Part shown: piece after piece, positions 8,011 to 18,020 of the stretch
Layout of the letters: the number at the start of each line of letters is the position of its first letter
Numbering within the stretch: the stretch's first letter is position 1
Assembly: GCF_002265875.1 (NCBI RefSeq)
Contig: NZ_NPFA01000005.1
Span: forward strand, 124,001-188,000
Origin: Marinococcus halophilus
Lineage (GTDB): Bacteria > Bacillota > Bacilli > Bacillales > Marinococcaceae
Length of the DNA: 64,000 nucleotides
Direction: 5' to 3'
Notes under the pieces: generated by a model
What the model was told of the DNA's origin: nothing
Databases searched by the model: none
The model's input: only the letters and a program-made list of their open reading frames with translations
Position numbers and translations under genes: made by a program

Positions 8011-8805
8011 TTAGAGGGTATGCAGGCTGGTGGGAACAAACGGATCCGTATCGTAAAGGTGAAACGTATGGCCTATCCCTGTTTCCTCTTCCTCAAGTAC
8101 CTGCTGCACCGTCATTCGTGCCAGGTCTTTCATATTATTATCCCGACTTAAGTGAGCAAGATAAATTCTACTCGTCCGGTCACCGACAACATCAGCGAGT
8201 GCATAGGCGGAGTCTTCATTCGATACGTGGCCGGAATCACCAAGGATACGTTTTTTAACATTCCACGGATAGTGGCCCATGCGCAGCAGATTAATATCAT
8301 GATTTGACTCAAAAATGTACGCATCGGCATTTTTTACCGTGCCTTTGATCTGGTCGCTGACATACCCCATGTCTGTGGCAAGCGCCAACTTTTTACCTTC
8401 ATTATGGAAAACAAAAAACATTGGATCCACAGCATCATGCGATACATGGAACGGTTCGAGCTCAATGTTTCCGAACAACGCCGGCTGATTCCGTTCAAGA
8501 TGAAATTTTTGTTCGAGAGGCACCTTGCCGATCAGCCCTTCCATGGCCTGCCAGGTTTTTGGGTTGGCATAAACCGGCAGCTGGTATTTTCGGCTTAATA
8601 CTCCCGCACTTTTAATATGGTCGCTGTGTTCATGCGTGATAATCAAGGCATCCAGTGCCGCTGGATCAACGCCAATGGCACATAAATTCTCCACTATTTT
8701 TTTGCCGCTCAAGCCTGCATCAATCAACAAACGCTGCTTTCCGGTCTGTACGTATATGGCATTACCTGTACTGCCGCTGGCAAGTACGCTGAACTGCAAT
8801 GTCAT
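8011..8805 (-). CDS. walJ: WalJ metallo-beta-lactamase-fold protein
   Basis: Member of the YycJ/WalJ family, last gene of the WalRK operon; it links cell-wall control to replication and is a putative exonuclease-like hydrolase. The metal-binding motif is plain (ITHEHSDHIKSAG), followed by the later ligands in FHVSHDAVDP, LATDMGYVS and SNHD. The 264 residues fit the family. The ATG at 8805 follows GCAGGAGGATAG; the gap to walI is 18 bp. Confidence 0.94.
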   Translation of the reverse strand: MTLQFSVLASGSTGNAIYVQTGKQRLLIDAGLSGKKIVENLCAIGVDPAALDALIITHEHSDHIKSAGVLSRKYQLPVYANPKTWQAMEGLIGKVPLEQKFHLERNQPALFGNIELEPFHVSHDAVDPMFFVFHNEGKKLALATDMGYVSDQIKGTVKNADAYIFESNHDINLLRMGHYPWNVKKRILGDSGHVSNEDSAYALADVVGDRTSRIYLAHLSRDNNMKDLARMTVQQVLEEEETGIGHTFHLYDTDPFVPTSLHTL

Positions 8806-8823
8806 TCTATCCTCCTGCTTTCT

Positions 8824-9759
8824 CTATTCACCGGCCGGTGCTTCTTCCCCGTTTTCTGCCGGTCCATTCTCTTCCGCATTTTCCTCAGAGCCGGTGCCGT
8901 TCTCAGGCACTTCCGGCTCGACCATAACGTCTTCTTCGCCGTTATTCTCCATAACCTGATCCCATGACTGGACACGCTGAGTTCTTGCGTTCACCAGGTA
9001 CCTGGATTCTCCATTTACTTCTACAATATACATGGGTGTATATAAATAAACGTTTTCCCCCTGTGGTGTCACCTGGTTAAAGTAACCGACGCTCACATCG
9101 GTCACCGTATCGTTAGTCTGCAAAATACCGTTACTTGGGTTCCCCAGGGCTTCGATAGCATCCTCTGGGGGAATTGTACTATCGGCAGGAGTGGCGTCGA
9201 GCTCAAAATATGACTGGCGGAAGCCGACAATCTCGTTTTGGTCGTTAAACACCAGTTCAAGCTGAGCAGACGTTTCCGGCTTATATATTTGTTTATTGTC
9301 AAATGTCTGGTAGTAATACTGCCTGTTTAACTCTTCATCCATCTGGCCCTGCTCATAGTCTTCCGCTCTCCAGACATAATTGTTTAAAAAGGCAGCCAAA
9401 TCTTCGTTCCGGTTATCCTCAGATATTTCTACCGGCTCCTCGAGGGTAGCGCTCATTCCAATCAATCGTTCGTTTGATATATACGTAATATCGTTGATGT
9501 TTGAATTACCCTCTACTTTCTGGGAGCGGTTGCCGCTTTCAAAATCCATGTAGCTCGCTTCGAGGTGAAGCTGTTCAATCCGCTCCGGAAGCTCCTCTTC
9601 CTCGTAACCATAAAGCCGCTGTTCCGATTCTTCTCCGCTCGTTTGAGAGGCGGAGCTTTGCTGGTAGTTGGTCTGCTGTTCTAAATAGCTAGAGAGCAAA
9701 AACGTATTAAGAAGCAGGAAAACAATAATAAAAATGGTCTTTGTTCTTGCCCAGTCCAT
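8824..9759 (-). CDS. walI: WalK regulatory membrane protein WalI (YycI)
   Basis: Works with WalH to restrain the WalK kinase through contacts in the membrane. I place the start at the ATG at 9759 (MDWARTKTIFIIVF), directly behind the GGAGGAGAATAAG that ends walH; the open frame extends upstream without a ribosome site. One N-terminal membrane helix (about residues 6-24) anchors an extracytoplasmic YycI domain. The C-terminus is an unusual acidic Pro/Gly/Glu-rich tail (from about residue 283), longer than the short ends I know from B. subtilis. Confidence 0.92.
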   Translation of the reverse strand: MDWARTKTIFIIVFLLLNTFLLSSYLEQQTNYQQSSASQTSGEESEQRLYGYEEEELPERIEQLHLEASYMDFESGNRSQKVEGNSNINDITYISNERLIGMSATLEEPVEISEDNRNEDLAAFLNNYVWRAEDYEQGQMDEELNRQYYYQTFDNKQIYKPETSAQLELVFNDQNEIVGFRQSYFELDATPADSTIPPEDAIEALGNPSNGILQTNDTVTDVSVGYFNQVTPQGENVYLYTPMYIVEVNGESRYLVNARTQRVQSWDQVMENNGEEDVMVEPEVPENGTGSEENAEENGPAENGEEAPAGE

Positions 9760-9760
9760 C

Positions 9761-11125
9761 TTATTCTCCTCCTTCTCCGTTGTCGTCTCCATTAAAGTCC
9801 ACAGGGGACCAGCTGCCGTCGCAGCGGACAAACCATCCGGGCTCCAAGTCATAATAGCCGGAATTCTCCCCGTTCCTTGAAATGCTGTATCCAATTTGGA
9901 GATCCTCGATCAGGGAGGTACTGCACTGCTCCTGGACCGTGGCGAGCGTCTCTTCCCCAGTGGGAAGATCGGTGGAAACACTAGCGTCCCCGGTTCTGAC
10001 CGGGTTGTTTTCCAAATCAAACAGCGGACGCGAGTATCCACTCGTCTGCGTGCCCACATTAGACACCTGAATGGAAGCAAAATCGCTGCCGTTGGAATCA
10101 CGAAAGACGGGCAGGCCCCCTTTATTCATCCTGAACGTAACCGTCGTTTCCCCGTCCAGGGTATTAGAATCATAATACTGGTAATCATCCGACCAGCCGG
10201 CGTGATTATTTACAAATTCAAATGAAGAAACCAGGCTGCTCGTGTTATTCCCGTCTGTCTGCTCGGAGTAAGTCGGATTAGCGTAGCGAAGGTAATCGCC
10301 GGCATTGTTAATCCGCAGCTCTCTCGTGCCGTCTGTAATAACCTCTGACGAGTCATAGTTATACGTCTGAAGGTTTTGGCCATTTCCTTCCGGCAGCAAT
10401 ACCTGCTGAAAGCTGTCGGCTGACAGACTTGTTGAAGCGTAAGTATAGTTCGTACGGGAGCCGGGATTCTCAGGAATATAAATATGCTTTTCATACCCTT
10501 CCTCATCAGTGCTGTATGTGAGCATGCTTTCGTGCTCTGTGAGATACCGTTCGTACTCTACATCGCTTTTATCAAGGCTTGTATTGCTGTTTACAACGAC
10601 ACCTTCACTATAGGAAACAAATGCAGCGTTCAGTTCTTCGCTTCCAGGTGAAGCTGTTAATATAATACGGTCAATTGAGCCGTCCAGGATGCTGGAGGCT
10701 TCCTCGCTTTCATCTTCAAAGCTGAATAACTCGTTTACCATCGACCACGACACCGGTGACGGAAATACAAACTCCGTGGAGTACTCCGCTGAGGAAGCGT
10801 TTTGATACAGTTCGTCATGATCGAGATCGGTTGCTGTTGTTTCTGTAATACTCGCTTCCTCAAGCTGCCGGAAGGCTTTATCCAGATCGGTTGAAGCCTG
10901 GTCCTCTGTCATGAGAACATTTCTTCCATTTGAACGCACGACTGCCTGATTCGGGCGGATGACTTCTCCTGCTTCCCGGGTCTCTGCTATTTCCGTCGTT
11001 TCCTGTACGCTTTCAGAAGAATTGACATTATCATATTCGGGCTGAAACGACCAATTCTGCCAGGTAAGAAGCAGACTTCCCAGCACTAGAATCGTCAACA
11101 CCCAGGATTTAATGGTTTCTTTCAT
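9761..11125 (-). CDS. walH: WalK regulatory membrane protein WalH (YycH)
   Basis: Partner of WalI in holding back WalK. The 454-residue protein has a single membrane helix (about residues 8-22, WVLTILVLGSLLLTW) and a large extracytoplasmic YycH domain rich in Glu, Asp, Ser and Asn. Its ATG overlaps the walK stop by four bases and its stop lies one base before the walI start, which implies tight translational coupling. Confidence 0.93.
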   Translation of the reverse strand: MKETIKSWVLTILVLGSLLLTWQNWSFQPEYDNVNSSESVQETTEIAETREAGEVIRPNQAVVRSNGRNVLMTEDQASTDLDKAFRQLEEASITETTATDLDHDELYQNASSAEYSTEFVFPSPVSWSMVNELFSFEDESEEASSILDGSIDRIILTASPGSEELNAAFVSYSEGVVVNSNTSLDKSDVEYERYLTEHESMLTYSTDEEGYEKHIYIPENPGSRTNYTYASTSLSADSFQQVLLPEGNGQNLQTYNYDSSEVITDGTRELRINNAGDYLRYANPTYSEQTDGNNTSSLVSSFEFVNNHAGWSDDYQYYDSNTLDGETTVTFRMNKGGLPVFRDSNGSDFASIQVSNVGTQTSGYSRPLFDLENNPVRTGDASVSTDLPTGEETLATVQEQCSTSLIEDLQIGYSISRNGENSGYYDLEPGWFVRCDGSWSPVDFNGDDNGEGGE

Positions 11126-12972
11126 GATCCAGCCTCCGCTTTATTAATTACTGAATACGGCAGCGTAATTAATATAGTGGTTCCTTTTTTCCATTCGCTG
11201 TCAGCCGCAATCCTTCCACCGTGTGCGTGGATAAATTCTTTGGCAATCGCAAGCCCCAGGCCGGTACCGCCAAGATTTCTCGCTCTTGCTTTATCCACCC
11301 GGTAAAAGCGATCAAAAATACGGTGCTGGCTTTCTTTTGGAATTCCAACGCCCTGGTCGCTGATTTCAACATCTACAGCGTCAGCACGCGTAAACATCTG
11401 CACACTGATTTCTCCTCCATCCGGTGAGTATTTCACGGCATTCGAAAGCACATTATCAAATACTTGATAAATTCTGTCTTTGTCCATGTCTACATATACC
11501 GGGTAGGAGGGGACCTCTTTATAGAAAGCAATGTTTTTATCTTTATTAATCATTTCAAAACGTTCAATGACCTGGTTTATCATTTCAGACAGATCCACTG
11601 TAAAAAACTCCAGGCTGATTTCGTCACTATCCATCCGTGAAAGCTGAAGCAGATCATTCACGAGCCGGATCATTCTGTCCGTTTCATTCTGGGTTACCTG
11701 TAAAAACCGGGGCCCAAGATTTTCGTCCTGCATCGCTCCGTCCTCCAGGGCTTCCATGTAGCTTTTCAGCGTAGTCAGCGGAGTTCTTAATTCATGGGAG
11801 ACGTTCGATACAAATTCCCGGCGCTCTCTTTCGATTTTTTCCTGCTCCGTGACATCATGAAGCACTGTAATCAGCCCGGTCACCGGCCCGTCTTCGTTCC
11901 GTACGATCGAAAAGTTTGCCTGCAGCAGAAAATCCTGTTCCTCGCTGCTGAAATCAAGCATAATCGCTTCATTATAATCGTACAGATCACTCGACGTTAA
12001 CGTCTCTGACAGGTGCAGCGCCTCCGTAATGTACGTGCCTTCCATTTCATCGCTGTTTTTGTTCAACAGCTGCTCGGCACGCTTGTTCATCAAAATAATA
12101 CGGCCAAGTTCGTCAGTAGCTATAACGCCATCCGTCATATGGGTCAACACCGAGCTTAATTTCTTTCGCTCGTCTTCGGTGCTTGCCTGGCTTTCTTTTA
12201 ATTTCAGCGTCAGCTGGTTAAAGGAATGGGCCAACTGCCCAATCTCATCGTTACCATACACACGAACTCTGCGGGAAAAGTCTCCCTCTCCCATAATTTT
12301 CGCCTGGCGCTGCATATCTGCGATTGGGCGCGTAATTGTGCGCGCAAGCAGAATTCCAAGGATGGCATTTAAAATCAGCACGATAATGCTTGCTGCAATC
12401 AAAATACTGCTAATATCGTTTACCAGGCTGTATACGCTCGACATGTCAGAACGCACATACAATACGCCCAGAATTTCCCCATCCTCTTCGATCGGCCGCA
12501 CAATTAAGCTGACCCTGTGGCCGCTCTCGGCATCCCAGCGTACTTCCTCCAGCGTATTTCCTAATAACGCCCGCTGCACAAGGTCATCGTTCGATTGATT
12601 ATTGACGATATCCTGCTCATTTATATTCGACGTACCTAAAATAATTTGATTGGAGCCGATGACCCTTGCTTCCGGACTCGAGTGGCCGGGATCATTGTTG
12701 GCTCCTGAGTTGGCAAATTGGCTTAATAAACTGTCGATATCTTCCTGAACCGTATTATCGTCTTCTCCCCGACTCTGTGTCAGTTCCTCCTGCACATTAT
12801 ACTCCAGAAGATCTGTCTGCTCGGCGAGCGTATCATTAAAATTCTCTACGAGCGTATCTTCAAGCGCGCTCGTAAAGAATACGGTAATGAACTGCATCGC
12901 TACAAAAATCAGCAGCACGAAGATCAAAATGAGTTTAAAATGAATCGATTTGAAAAAATCGATAATCTTCAT
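11122..12972 (-). CDS. walK: WalK sensor histidine kinase
   Basis: Membrane sensor of the essential WalRK two-component system controlling peptidoglycan hydrolases. Two membrane helices (about residues 13-35 and 187-210) flank an extracytoplasmic Cache-like sensor. HAMP (about 211-262), PAS (about 270-375), HisKA with phospho-acceptor His393 (VSNVSHELRTPLTTLK) and a HATPase domain with N-, G1- and G2-boxes (NAVKYS, DQGVGIP, GGTGLGLAIAKEF) follow. The 616 residues are normal for the family. It starts 3 bp after the walR stop. Confidence 0.97.
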   Translation of the reverse strand: MKIIDFFKSIHFKLILIFVLLIFVAMQFITVFFTSALEDTLVENFNDTLAEQTDLLEYNVQEELTQSRGEDDNTVQEDIDSLLSQFANSGANNDPGHSSPEARVIGSNQIILGTSNINEQDIVNNQSNDDLVQRALLGNTLEEVRWDAESGHRVSLIVRPIEEDGEILGVLYVRSDMSSVYSLVNDISSILIAASIIVLILNAILGILLARTITRPIADMQRQAKIMGEGDFSRRVRVYGNDEIGQLAHSFNQLTLKLKESQASTEDERKKLSSVLTHMTDGVIATDELGRIILMNKRAEQLLNKNSDEMEGTYITEALHLSETLTSSDLYDYNEAIMLDFSSEEQDFLLQANFSIVRNEDGPVTGLITVLHDVTEQEKIERERREFVSNVSHELRTPLTTLKSYMEALEDGAMQDENLGPRFLQVTQNETDRMIRLVNDLLQLSRMDSDEISLEFFTVDLSEMINQVIERFEMINKDKNIAFYKEVPSYPVYVDMDKDRIYQVFDNVLSNAVKYSPDGGEISVQMFTRADAVDVEISDQGVGIPKESQHRIFDRFYRVDKARARNLGGTGLGLAIAKEFIHAHGGRIAADSEWKKGTTILITLPYSVINKAEAGS

Positions 12973-12975
12973 ACC

Positions 12976-13686
12976 TTACTTCTCCTGTTCTGGATGTTTT
13001 AAGTAGTAACCTACCCCACGTCTTGTCACAATCCATTCAGGGAAGCTCGGATTGTCTTCTACTTTCTCTCTCAGACGGCGTACCGTTACGTCCACGGTAC
13101 GTACGTCCCCAAAGTAATCGTAGCCCCACACCGCCTGAAGAAGATGCTCTCTCGTCATCACCTGGCCGATGTGGCGGGCAAGATATAGCACCAACTCAAA
13201 TTCACGGTGCGTAAGATCCATCGGGTCCCCGCGTTTTGTTACCAAATACGCATCCGGATCTACTAGAAGGTCGCCGATTTTTATAGCGTTCTGGGGCTCC
13301 GTACTTCCTTCTTCCGCTGCCGGCTGTTTCCTGCGGAGATTGGCTTTCACTCTGGCCAGAAGCTCCCGGTTGCTGAACGGCTTTGTTACATAATCATCTG
13401 CTCCAAGCTCCAGGCCGAGAACCTTATCGATTTCCCCGTCTTTGGCGGTTAACATAATAATCGGCATATCAAACCGTTTTCGGACTTCTCTGCATACTTC
13501 CATGCCATCCTTGTTTGGAAGCATGACGTCGAGAAGAATAAGGTCAGGACCGAAATTGTCCACCTTTTCTAGTGCTTCATCACCATCGTAAGCACAAACG
13601 ACCTGAAACCCTTCTTTTTGAAGATTAAACTCCAATATATCAGCAATTGGCTGTTCATCATCGACTACTAATATTTTCTCGTCCAT
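12976..13686 (-). CDS. walR: WalR response regulator
   Basis: OmpR/PhoB-type regulator of cell-wall metabolism. The receiver domain shows the acidic pocket (VVDDE), the phospho-acceptor Asp53 ([13 protein letters not shown]), the Thr in IMLTAKD and the Lys in VTKPFSN. The winged-helix domain ends [24 protein letters not shown] start at the ATG at 13686 ([12 protein letters not shown]); the reading frame extends 15 codons upstream without conserved sequence. First gene of the walRKHIJ operon. Confidence 0.97.
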   Translation of the reverse strand: MDEKILVVDDEQPIADILEFNLQKEGFQVVCAYDGDEALEKVDNFGPDLILLDVMLPNKDGMEVCREVRKRFDMPIIMLTAKDGEIDKVLGLELGADDYVTKPFSNRELLARVKANLRRKQPAAEEGSTEPQNAIKIGDLLVDPDAYLVTKRGDPMDLTHREFELVLYLARHIGQVMTREHLLQAVWGYDYFGDVRTVDVTVRRLREKVEDNPSFPEWIVTRRGVGYYLKHPEQEK

Positions 13687-13799
13687 GTTCCCACCGCTCC
13701 ATTCCTCAAATGTGAAAAGGCATAAATTCACTCATCTATGTGTAGTAACACTCAGCACGGGCATGCCTTTTTATGTTTATTGCAAAATATTTAAGCGGA

Positions 13800-13823
13800 T
13801 TACAATACTCTTTCATATTGTAA
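13800..13823. promoter_or_regulatory. Perfect inverted repeat upstream of walR
   Basis: TTACAATA - 8 nt - TATTGTAA, 114-137 bp upstream of the walR start. The outer part contains TACAAT, which could also be a -10 element. It differs from the direct-repeat WalR box (TGTWAH-N5-TGTWAH), so the binding protein is not known. Confidence 0.4.
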
Positions 13824-13863
13824 CATAGCTCTTTATCTCTTCCTATCGAGGCCCGGAGCCTGT

Positions 13864-13897
13864 GAAAAAAGCGCCTGGACGTTGAAGTCCAGGCGCT
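13864..13897 (-). terminator. Terminator after the tRNA cluster
   Basis: Eleven-bp stem AGCGCCTGGAC (13870-13880) / GTCCAGGCGCT (13887-13897), followed on the minus strand by TTTTTT; starts 16 bp after tRNA-Phe. Confidence 0.9.
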
Positions 13898-13912
13898 GGT
13901 TATCTTATAAAA

Positions 13913-13988
13913 TGGTGGCTCGAGACGGAATCGAACCGCCGACACGAGGATTTTCAGTCCACTGCTCTACCGACTGAGCTATCGAGCC
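13913..13988 (-). tRNA. trnY-Phe: tRNA-Phe (GAA)
   Basis: Full cloverleaf of 76 nt with encoded CCA: acceptor GGCTCGA/TCGAGCC, D-arm GCTCAGTCGGTAGAGC, anticodon loop CTGAAAA with GAA, T-arm GCGGTTCGATTCCG. Last of the four-tRNA cluster. Confidence 0.97.
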
Positions 13989-14170
13989 ATAATAAAAGAG
14001 TATTTCTGCTTGAATGCTTTTCTTGCCTTTAGACTAATTGTCCTTATCCTCATTCTTTGCTTATTCGATGAAGCAATTAGGGACGGACAACTCGCAGAAC
14101 ATTCGGAGAAGTAATGCTTGCTGTTCTACTGACCGAGCCGCCTTAAAATTTGCAAATCAGAAAATTAAAA

Positions 14171-14246
14171 TGGCGGGCCTGACGGGATTTGAACCCGCGA
14201 TCTCCTGCGTGACAGGCAGGCATGTTAACCACTACACCACAGGCCC
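14171..14246 (-). tRNA. trnY-Asp: tRNA-Asp (GTC)
   Basis: 76 nt with CCA; acceptor GGGCCTG/CAGGCCC, anticodon loop CTGTCAC with GTC, T-arm CGGGTTCAAATCCCG. It is separated from tRNA-Phe by an unusually long 182-bp spacer. Confidence 0.97.
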
Positions 14247-14305
14247 TTTTAAAAAGAATACACCGTGAATCTTTAGTCTGTTCCATTTCTTTTTGCTAAA
14301 GAAAA

Positions 14306-14380
14306 TGGTGACCCGTACGGGATTCGAACCCGTGTTACCGCCGTGAAAGGGCGGTGTCTTAACCACTTGACCAACGGGCC
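14306..14380 (-). tRNA. trnY-Glu: tRNA-Glu (TTC)
   Basis: 75 nt with CCA; acceptor GGCCCGT/ACGGGTC, anticodon loop CTTTCAC with TTC, T-arm CGGGTTCGAATCCCG. Confidence 0.97.
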
Positions 14381-14385
14381 TTTCA

Positions 14386-14461
14386 TGGTGAGCCATGGAG
14401 GATTCGAACCTCCGACCCTCTGATTAAAAGTCAGATGCTCTACCAACTGAGCTAATGGCTC
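14386..14461 (-). tRNA. trnY-Lys: tRNA-Lys (TTT)
   Basis: 76 nt with CCA; acceptor GAGCCAT/ATGGCTC, D-arm GCTCAGTTGGTAGAGC, anticodon loop CTTTTAA with TTT. First of the cluster, 5 bp ahead of tRNA-Glu; the Lys-Glu-Asp-Phe order is that of B. subtilis trnY. Confidence 0.97.
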
Positions 14462-14505
14462 TTGATACGAAGAAATTGTCGCTGTGGATAACGACAACAT
14501 GAGTA

Positions 14506-14534
14506 ATATTATCACGTCACAGTATCAATTTCAA
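14506..14534 (-). promoter_or_regulatory. Promoter of the tRNA cluster
   Basis: On the minus strand TTGAAA (14529-14534), a 17-bp spacer and TAATAT (14506-14511), a near-consensus sigma-A promoter about 45 bp ahead of tRNA-Lys. Together with the purA terminator just upstream it shows the tRNAs are transcribed independently of purA. Confidence 0.7.
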
Positions 14535-14564
14535 CTAGTTTTATATGAAAAAAATGATTCTTGG

Positions 14565-14595
14565 AAAAAAGCATCTGCCTCTGTGGCAGATGCTT
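14565..14595 (-). terminator. Terminator of purA
   Basis: Ten-bp stem AGCATCTGCC (14570-14579) / GGCAGATGCT (14585-14594), followed on the minus strand by TTTTTT; 9 bp after the purA stop. Confidence 0.9.
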
Positions 14596-14603
14596 AGTGA
14601 TTT

Positions 14604-15965
<1,362 letters not shown>

Positions 15966-16024
15966 TCAGTTGGCTTCATTTAAAACTTTCATATGAATTC
16001 CACTCTGGAGAAAATCCCTTAGAT

Positions 16025-16053
16025 AGTCTATCAACCACGGCTGACAAAGTCAA
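16025..16053 (-). promoter_or_regulatory. purA promoter
   Basis: Minus strand TTGACT (16048-16053), 17-bp spacer, TAGACT (16025-16030). It lies about 130 bp ahead of the purA start, with the PurBox pair directly upstream of its -35. Confidence 0.7.
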
Positions 16054-16055
16054 TA

Positions 16056-16099
16056 AAACACGAACATTAAAAGTTTTATTAGCTTAATTTGTTCGTTTA
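16056..16099. promoter_or_regulatory. Inverted PurBox pair (PurR operator)
   Basis: Left box AAACACGAACATTA (16056-16069) and right box, read on the opposite strand, TAAACGAACAAATT (16086-16099), both with the central CGAAC, separated by 16 bp. Known PurR operators are two inverted PurBoxes 16-17 bp apart. The position next to the purA -35 fits repression by PurR relieved by PRPP. Confidence 0.75.
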
Positions 16100-16102
16100 T
16101 GT

Positions 16103-16129
16103 AAAAAGCCCGAAGCTTAAGCTCCGGGC
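16103..16129 (-). terminator. Terminator of the replicative helicase gene
   Basis: Imperfect stem GCCCG-A-AGCT / AGCT-C-CGGGC, with TTTTT on the minus strand. It overlaps the dnaB stop codon at 16117-16119. Confidence 0.8.
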
Positions 16130-17481
16130 GGGATTTGATTATCGTCATGTCGCCGGTCCAAATTAACGAATTTATTGTATTCCTTAATAAAAGCAAGCTC
16201 TGCCGTACCGACCGGGCCATTACGTTGTTTGGCGATAATAATTTCAATAATATTTTGGTTTTCAGATTCCTGGTCATAGTAATCATCACGGTACAAAAAC
16301 GATACGATATCTGCGTCCTGCTCGATACTTCCAGATTCCCTCAGGTCAGACATCATCGGGCGTTTATCCTGCCTGGACTCTACTCCGCGGGAAAGCTGGG
16401 ACAGCGCAATCACTGGCACATTGAGTTCACGGGCAAGAGCTTTTAAATTACGGGAAATTTCCGAGACTTCCTGCTGGCGGCTTTCTCCGCCCCTGCTGCT
16501 TCCCTGGATCAACTGCAGATAATCAATCAAAATCATGCCAATACCCCGTTCCTGCTTCAAACGAAGGCATTTTGCGCGTATGTCGTTTACCCGGATGCCC
16601 GGGGAATCATCAATAAAAATGCCAGCCGAAGATAAGCTTCCCATCGCCATCGTCAGCTTTTCCCAGTCCTCTTCCTGCAAAGCACCGGTACGAAGACGAT
16701 TGGCGTCAATATTTCCTTCCGCACAGAGCATACGCTGCACAAGTTGGGCAGCACCCATCTCCAGGCTGAATATTGCTACGTTTTCTTCAGACTTTGTCGC
16801 AATGTTCTGGGCGATATTTAAGGCAAAAGCTGTTTTCCCCATCGAAGGCCTGGCAGCTACAATAACTAAGTCACTGCGCTGAAAACCGGCTGTCATATGG
16901 TCAAGTTCGGCAAAGCCGCTTGCGATTCCGGTGACATCATTTTCCCGGTTTTGCAGCATTTCAATATTGTCATATGTTTCAATGAGTACGTCTTTAATAG
17001 AAACAAAGGCCGAGGACCGGCGTTCCTGTGATACTTCCATAATGGTTTTTTCAGCTTCATTAAGTACTTCCTCTACATCGTGTTCTCCGCTGTAGCCTTC
17101 ATTTACTATGTTGGTTGCTGCCCTTATCAGCCGCCGAAGCAGGGATTTGCTGTATACACCCTGGCTGTAATATCCAACGTTTGCTGCTGTCGGTACAGCA
17201 TTTGCCAGATCGGTCAGATACGACAGGCCGCCGATTTCTTCAAGTGCCTGCTTTGTCTGCAGTTCCGTGCTGACTGTAATAAGGTCGACCGGTTCTCCCC
17301 GTTCAGACAGCTCAATCATCGTATTAAAAATACGCTGGTGCGACTGGCGATAGAAGTCTTCCGGCACCAAATGCTCCGTGGCAGTAATGAGTGCTTCTCC
17401 CTCTAGAAAGACAGCACCTAAAACGGCCTGTTCTGCTTCAATATTCTGCGGGGGGACCCGTTCTGTGAAAATATCATTCAT
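16117..17481 (-). CDS. dnaB: Replicative DNA helicase (DnaB family; DnaC in B. subtilis naming)
   Basis: Hexameric helicase that unwinds DNA at the replication fork. An N-terminal DnaB domain (PPQNIEAEQAVLGAVFL onward) is followed by the RecA-like motor with Walker A ARPSMGKTAFALN, Walker B GMILIDYLQLI, and motifs ALSQLSRGVE and DLRESGSIEQDADIV. The start ATG at 17481 follows CGAGGTGAAAG; an in-frame GTG at 17490 is inside that ribosome site. About 454 residues, standard. It lies between rplI and purA as in B. subtilis. Confidence 0.97.
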   Translation of the reverse strand: MNDIFTERVPPQNIEAEQAVLGAVFLEGEALITATEHLVPEDFYRQSHQRIFNTMIELSERGEPVDLITVSTELQTKQALEEIGGLSYLTDLANAVPTAANVGYYSQGVYSKSLLRRLIRAATNIVNEGYSGEHDVEEVLNEAEKTIMEVSQERRSSAFVSIKDVLIETYDNIEMLQNRENDVTGIASGFAELDHMTAGFQRSDLVIVAARPSMGKTAFALNIAQNIATKSEENVAIFSLEMGAAQLVQRMLCAEGNIDANRLRTGALQEEDWEKLTMAMGSLSSAGIFIDDSPGIRVNDIRAKCLRLKQERGIGMILIDYLQLIQGSSRGGESRQQEVSEISRNLKALARELNVPVIALSQLSRGVESRQDKRPMMSDLRESGSIEQDADIVSFLYRDDYYDQESENQNIIEIIIAKQRNGPVGTAELAFIKEYNKFVNLDRRHDDNQIPPGA

Positions 17482-17507
17482 TGCTTTCACCTCGATAGAA
17501 CGTGTTG

Positions 17508-17562
17508 AAAAAAGAGCCTGGTTCTTACCCTCTGTTTATGACGGGGAAACAGGCTCTTTATT
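17508..17562 (-). terminator. Terminator between rplI and the helicase gene
   Basis: Ten-bp stem AAAGAGCCTG (17511-17520) / CAGGCTCTTT (17550-17559) around a 29-nt loop, followed on the minus strand by TTTTTTC. The helicase gene therefore probably has its own promoter or depends on read-through. Confidence 0.7.
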
Positions 17563-17576
17563 CATCCACGCAGCTG

Positions 17577-18020
17577 TTACTCTTCGGTCACGTGTACGTT
17601 TACGACAGCCGTGACTTCAGGATGGATCTTGATTGGTACTTTTGTGTAGCCAAGCGAACGAATTGGCTGGTCAATTTCTATTTTTCTTTTATCTACTTTC
17701 ATGTCCATGCTCTTCAGTTTTTCAGCAATTTGTTTTGTAGAAACCGCTCCGAACAAACGGCCGCCTTCGCCCGCTTTAGCTGTGAGCTCCACATCTGTTT
17801 TTTCGAGCTGCTCTTTAAACTTCTTCGCCTGCTCGAGCTCTTCCTGCTCCCGCTCTTTTTGCTTTTTCTGCGTAGCTTCCAGGTCCCGCAGGTTGCCTTT
17901 GCTCGCTTCTACGGCAAGGTTTTTCTTTAACAGGTAGTTTCTGGCGTATCCTTCGGAAACGTCTGCAACTTCACCTTTTTTCCCCTGGCCCTTTACGTCC
18001 TGCTTCAATATAACTTTCAT
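17577..18020 (-). CDS. rplI: Ribosomal protein bL9
   Basis: Binds 23S rRNA near the L1 stalk. The N-terminal signature [29 protein letters not shown] and the long charged connecting helix (about residues 41-75) are typical; 147 residues. The ATG overlaps the gdpP stop by four bases. Confidence 0.98.
   Translation of the reverse strand: MKVILKQDVKGQGKKGEVADVSEGYARNYLLKKNLAVEASKGNLRDLEATQKKQKEREQEELEQAKKFKEQLEKTDVELTAKAGEGGRLFGAVSTKQIAEKLKSMDMKVDKRKIEIDQPIRSLGYTKVPIKIHPEVTAVVNVHVTEE

Noticed and set aside
12029-12598. 189-codon plus-strand frame inside walK
   Set aside because: Antisense shadow of a conserved kinase domain; Ser/Arg-rich chance composition.
13989-14170. Possible tRNA relic in the tRNA-Asp/Phe spacer (GGCTCGGTCAGTAGAACAGC on the minus strand)
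   Set aside because: Resembles a 5' tRNA half but has no anticodon arm or T-arm; too weak.
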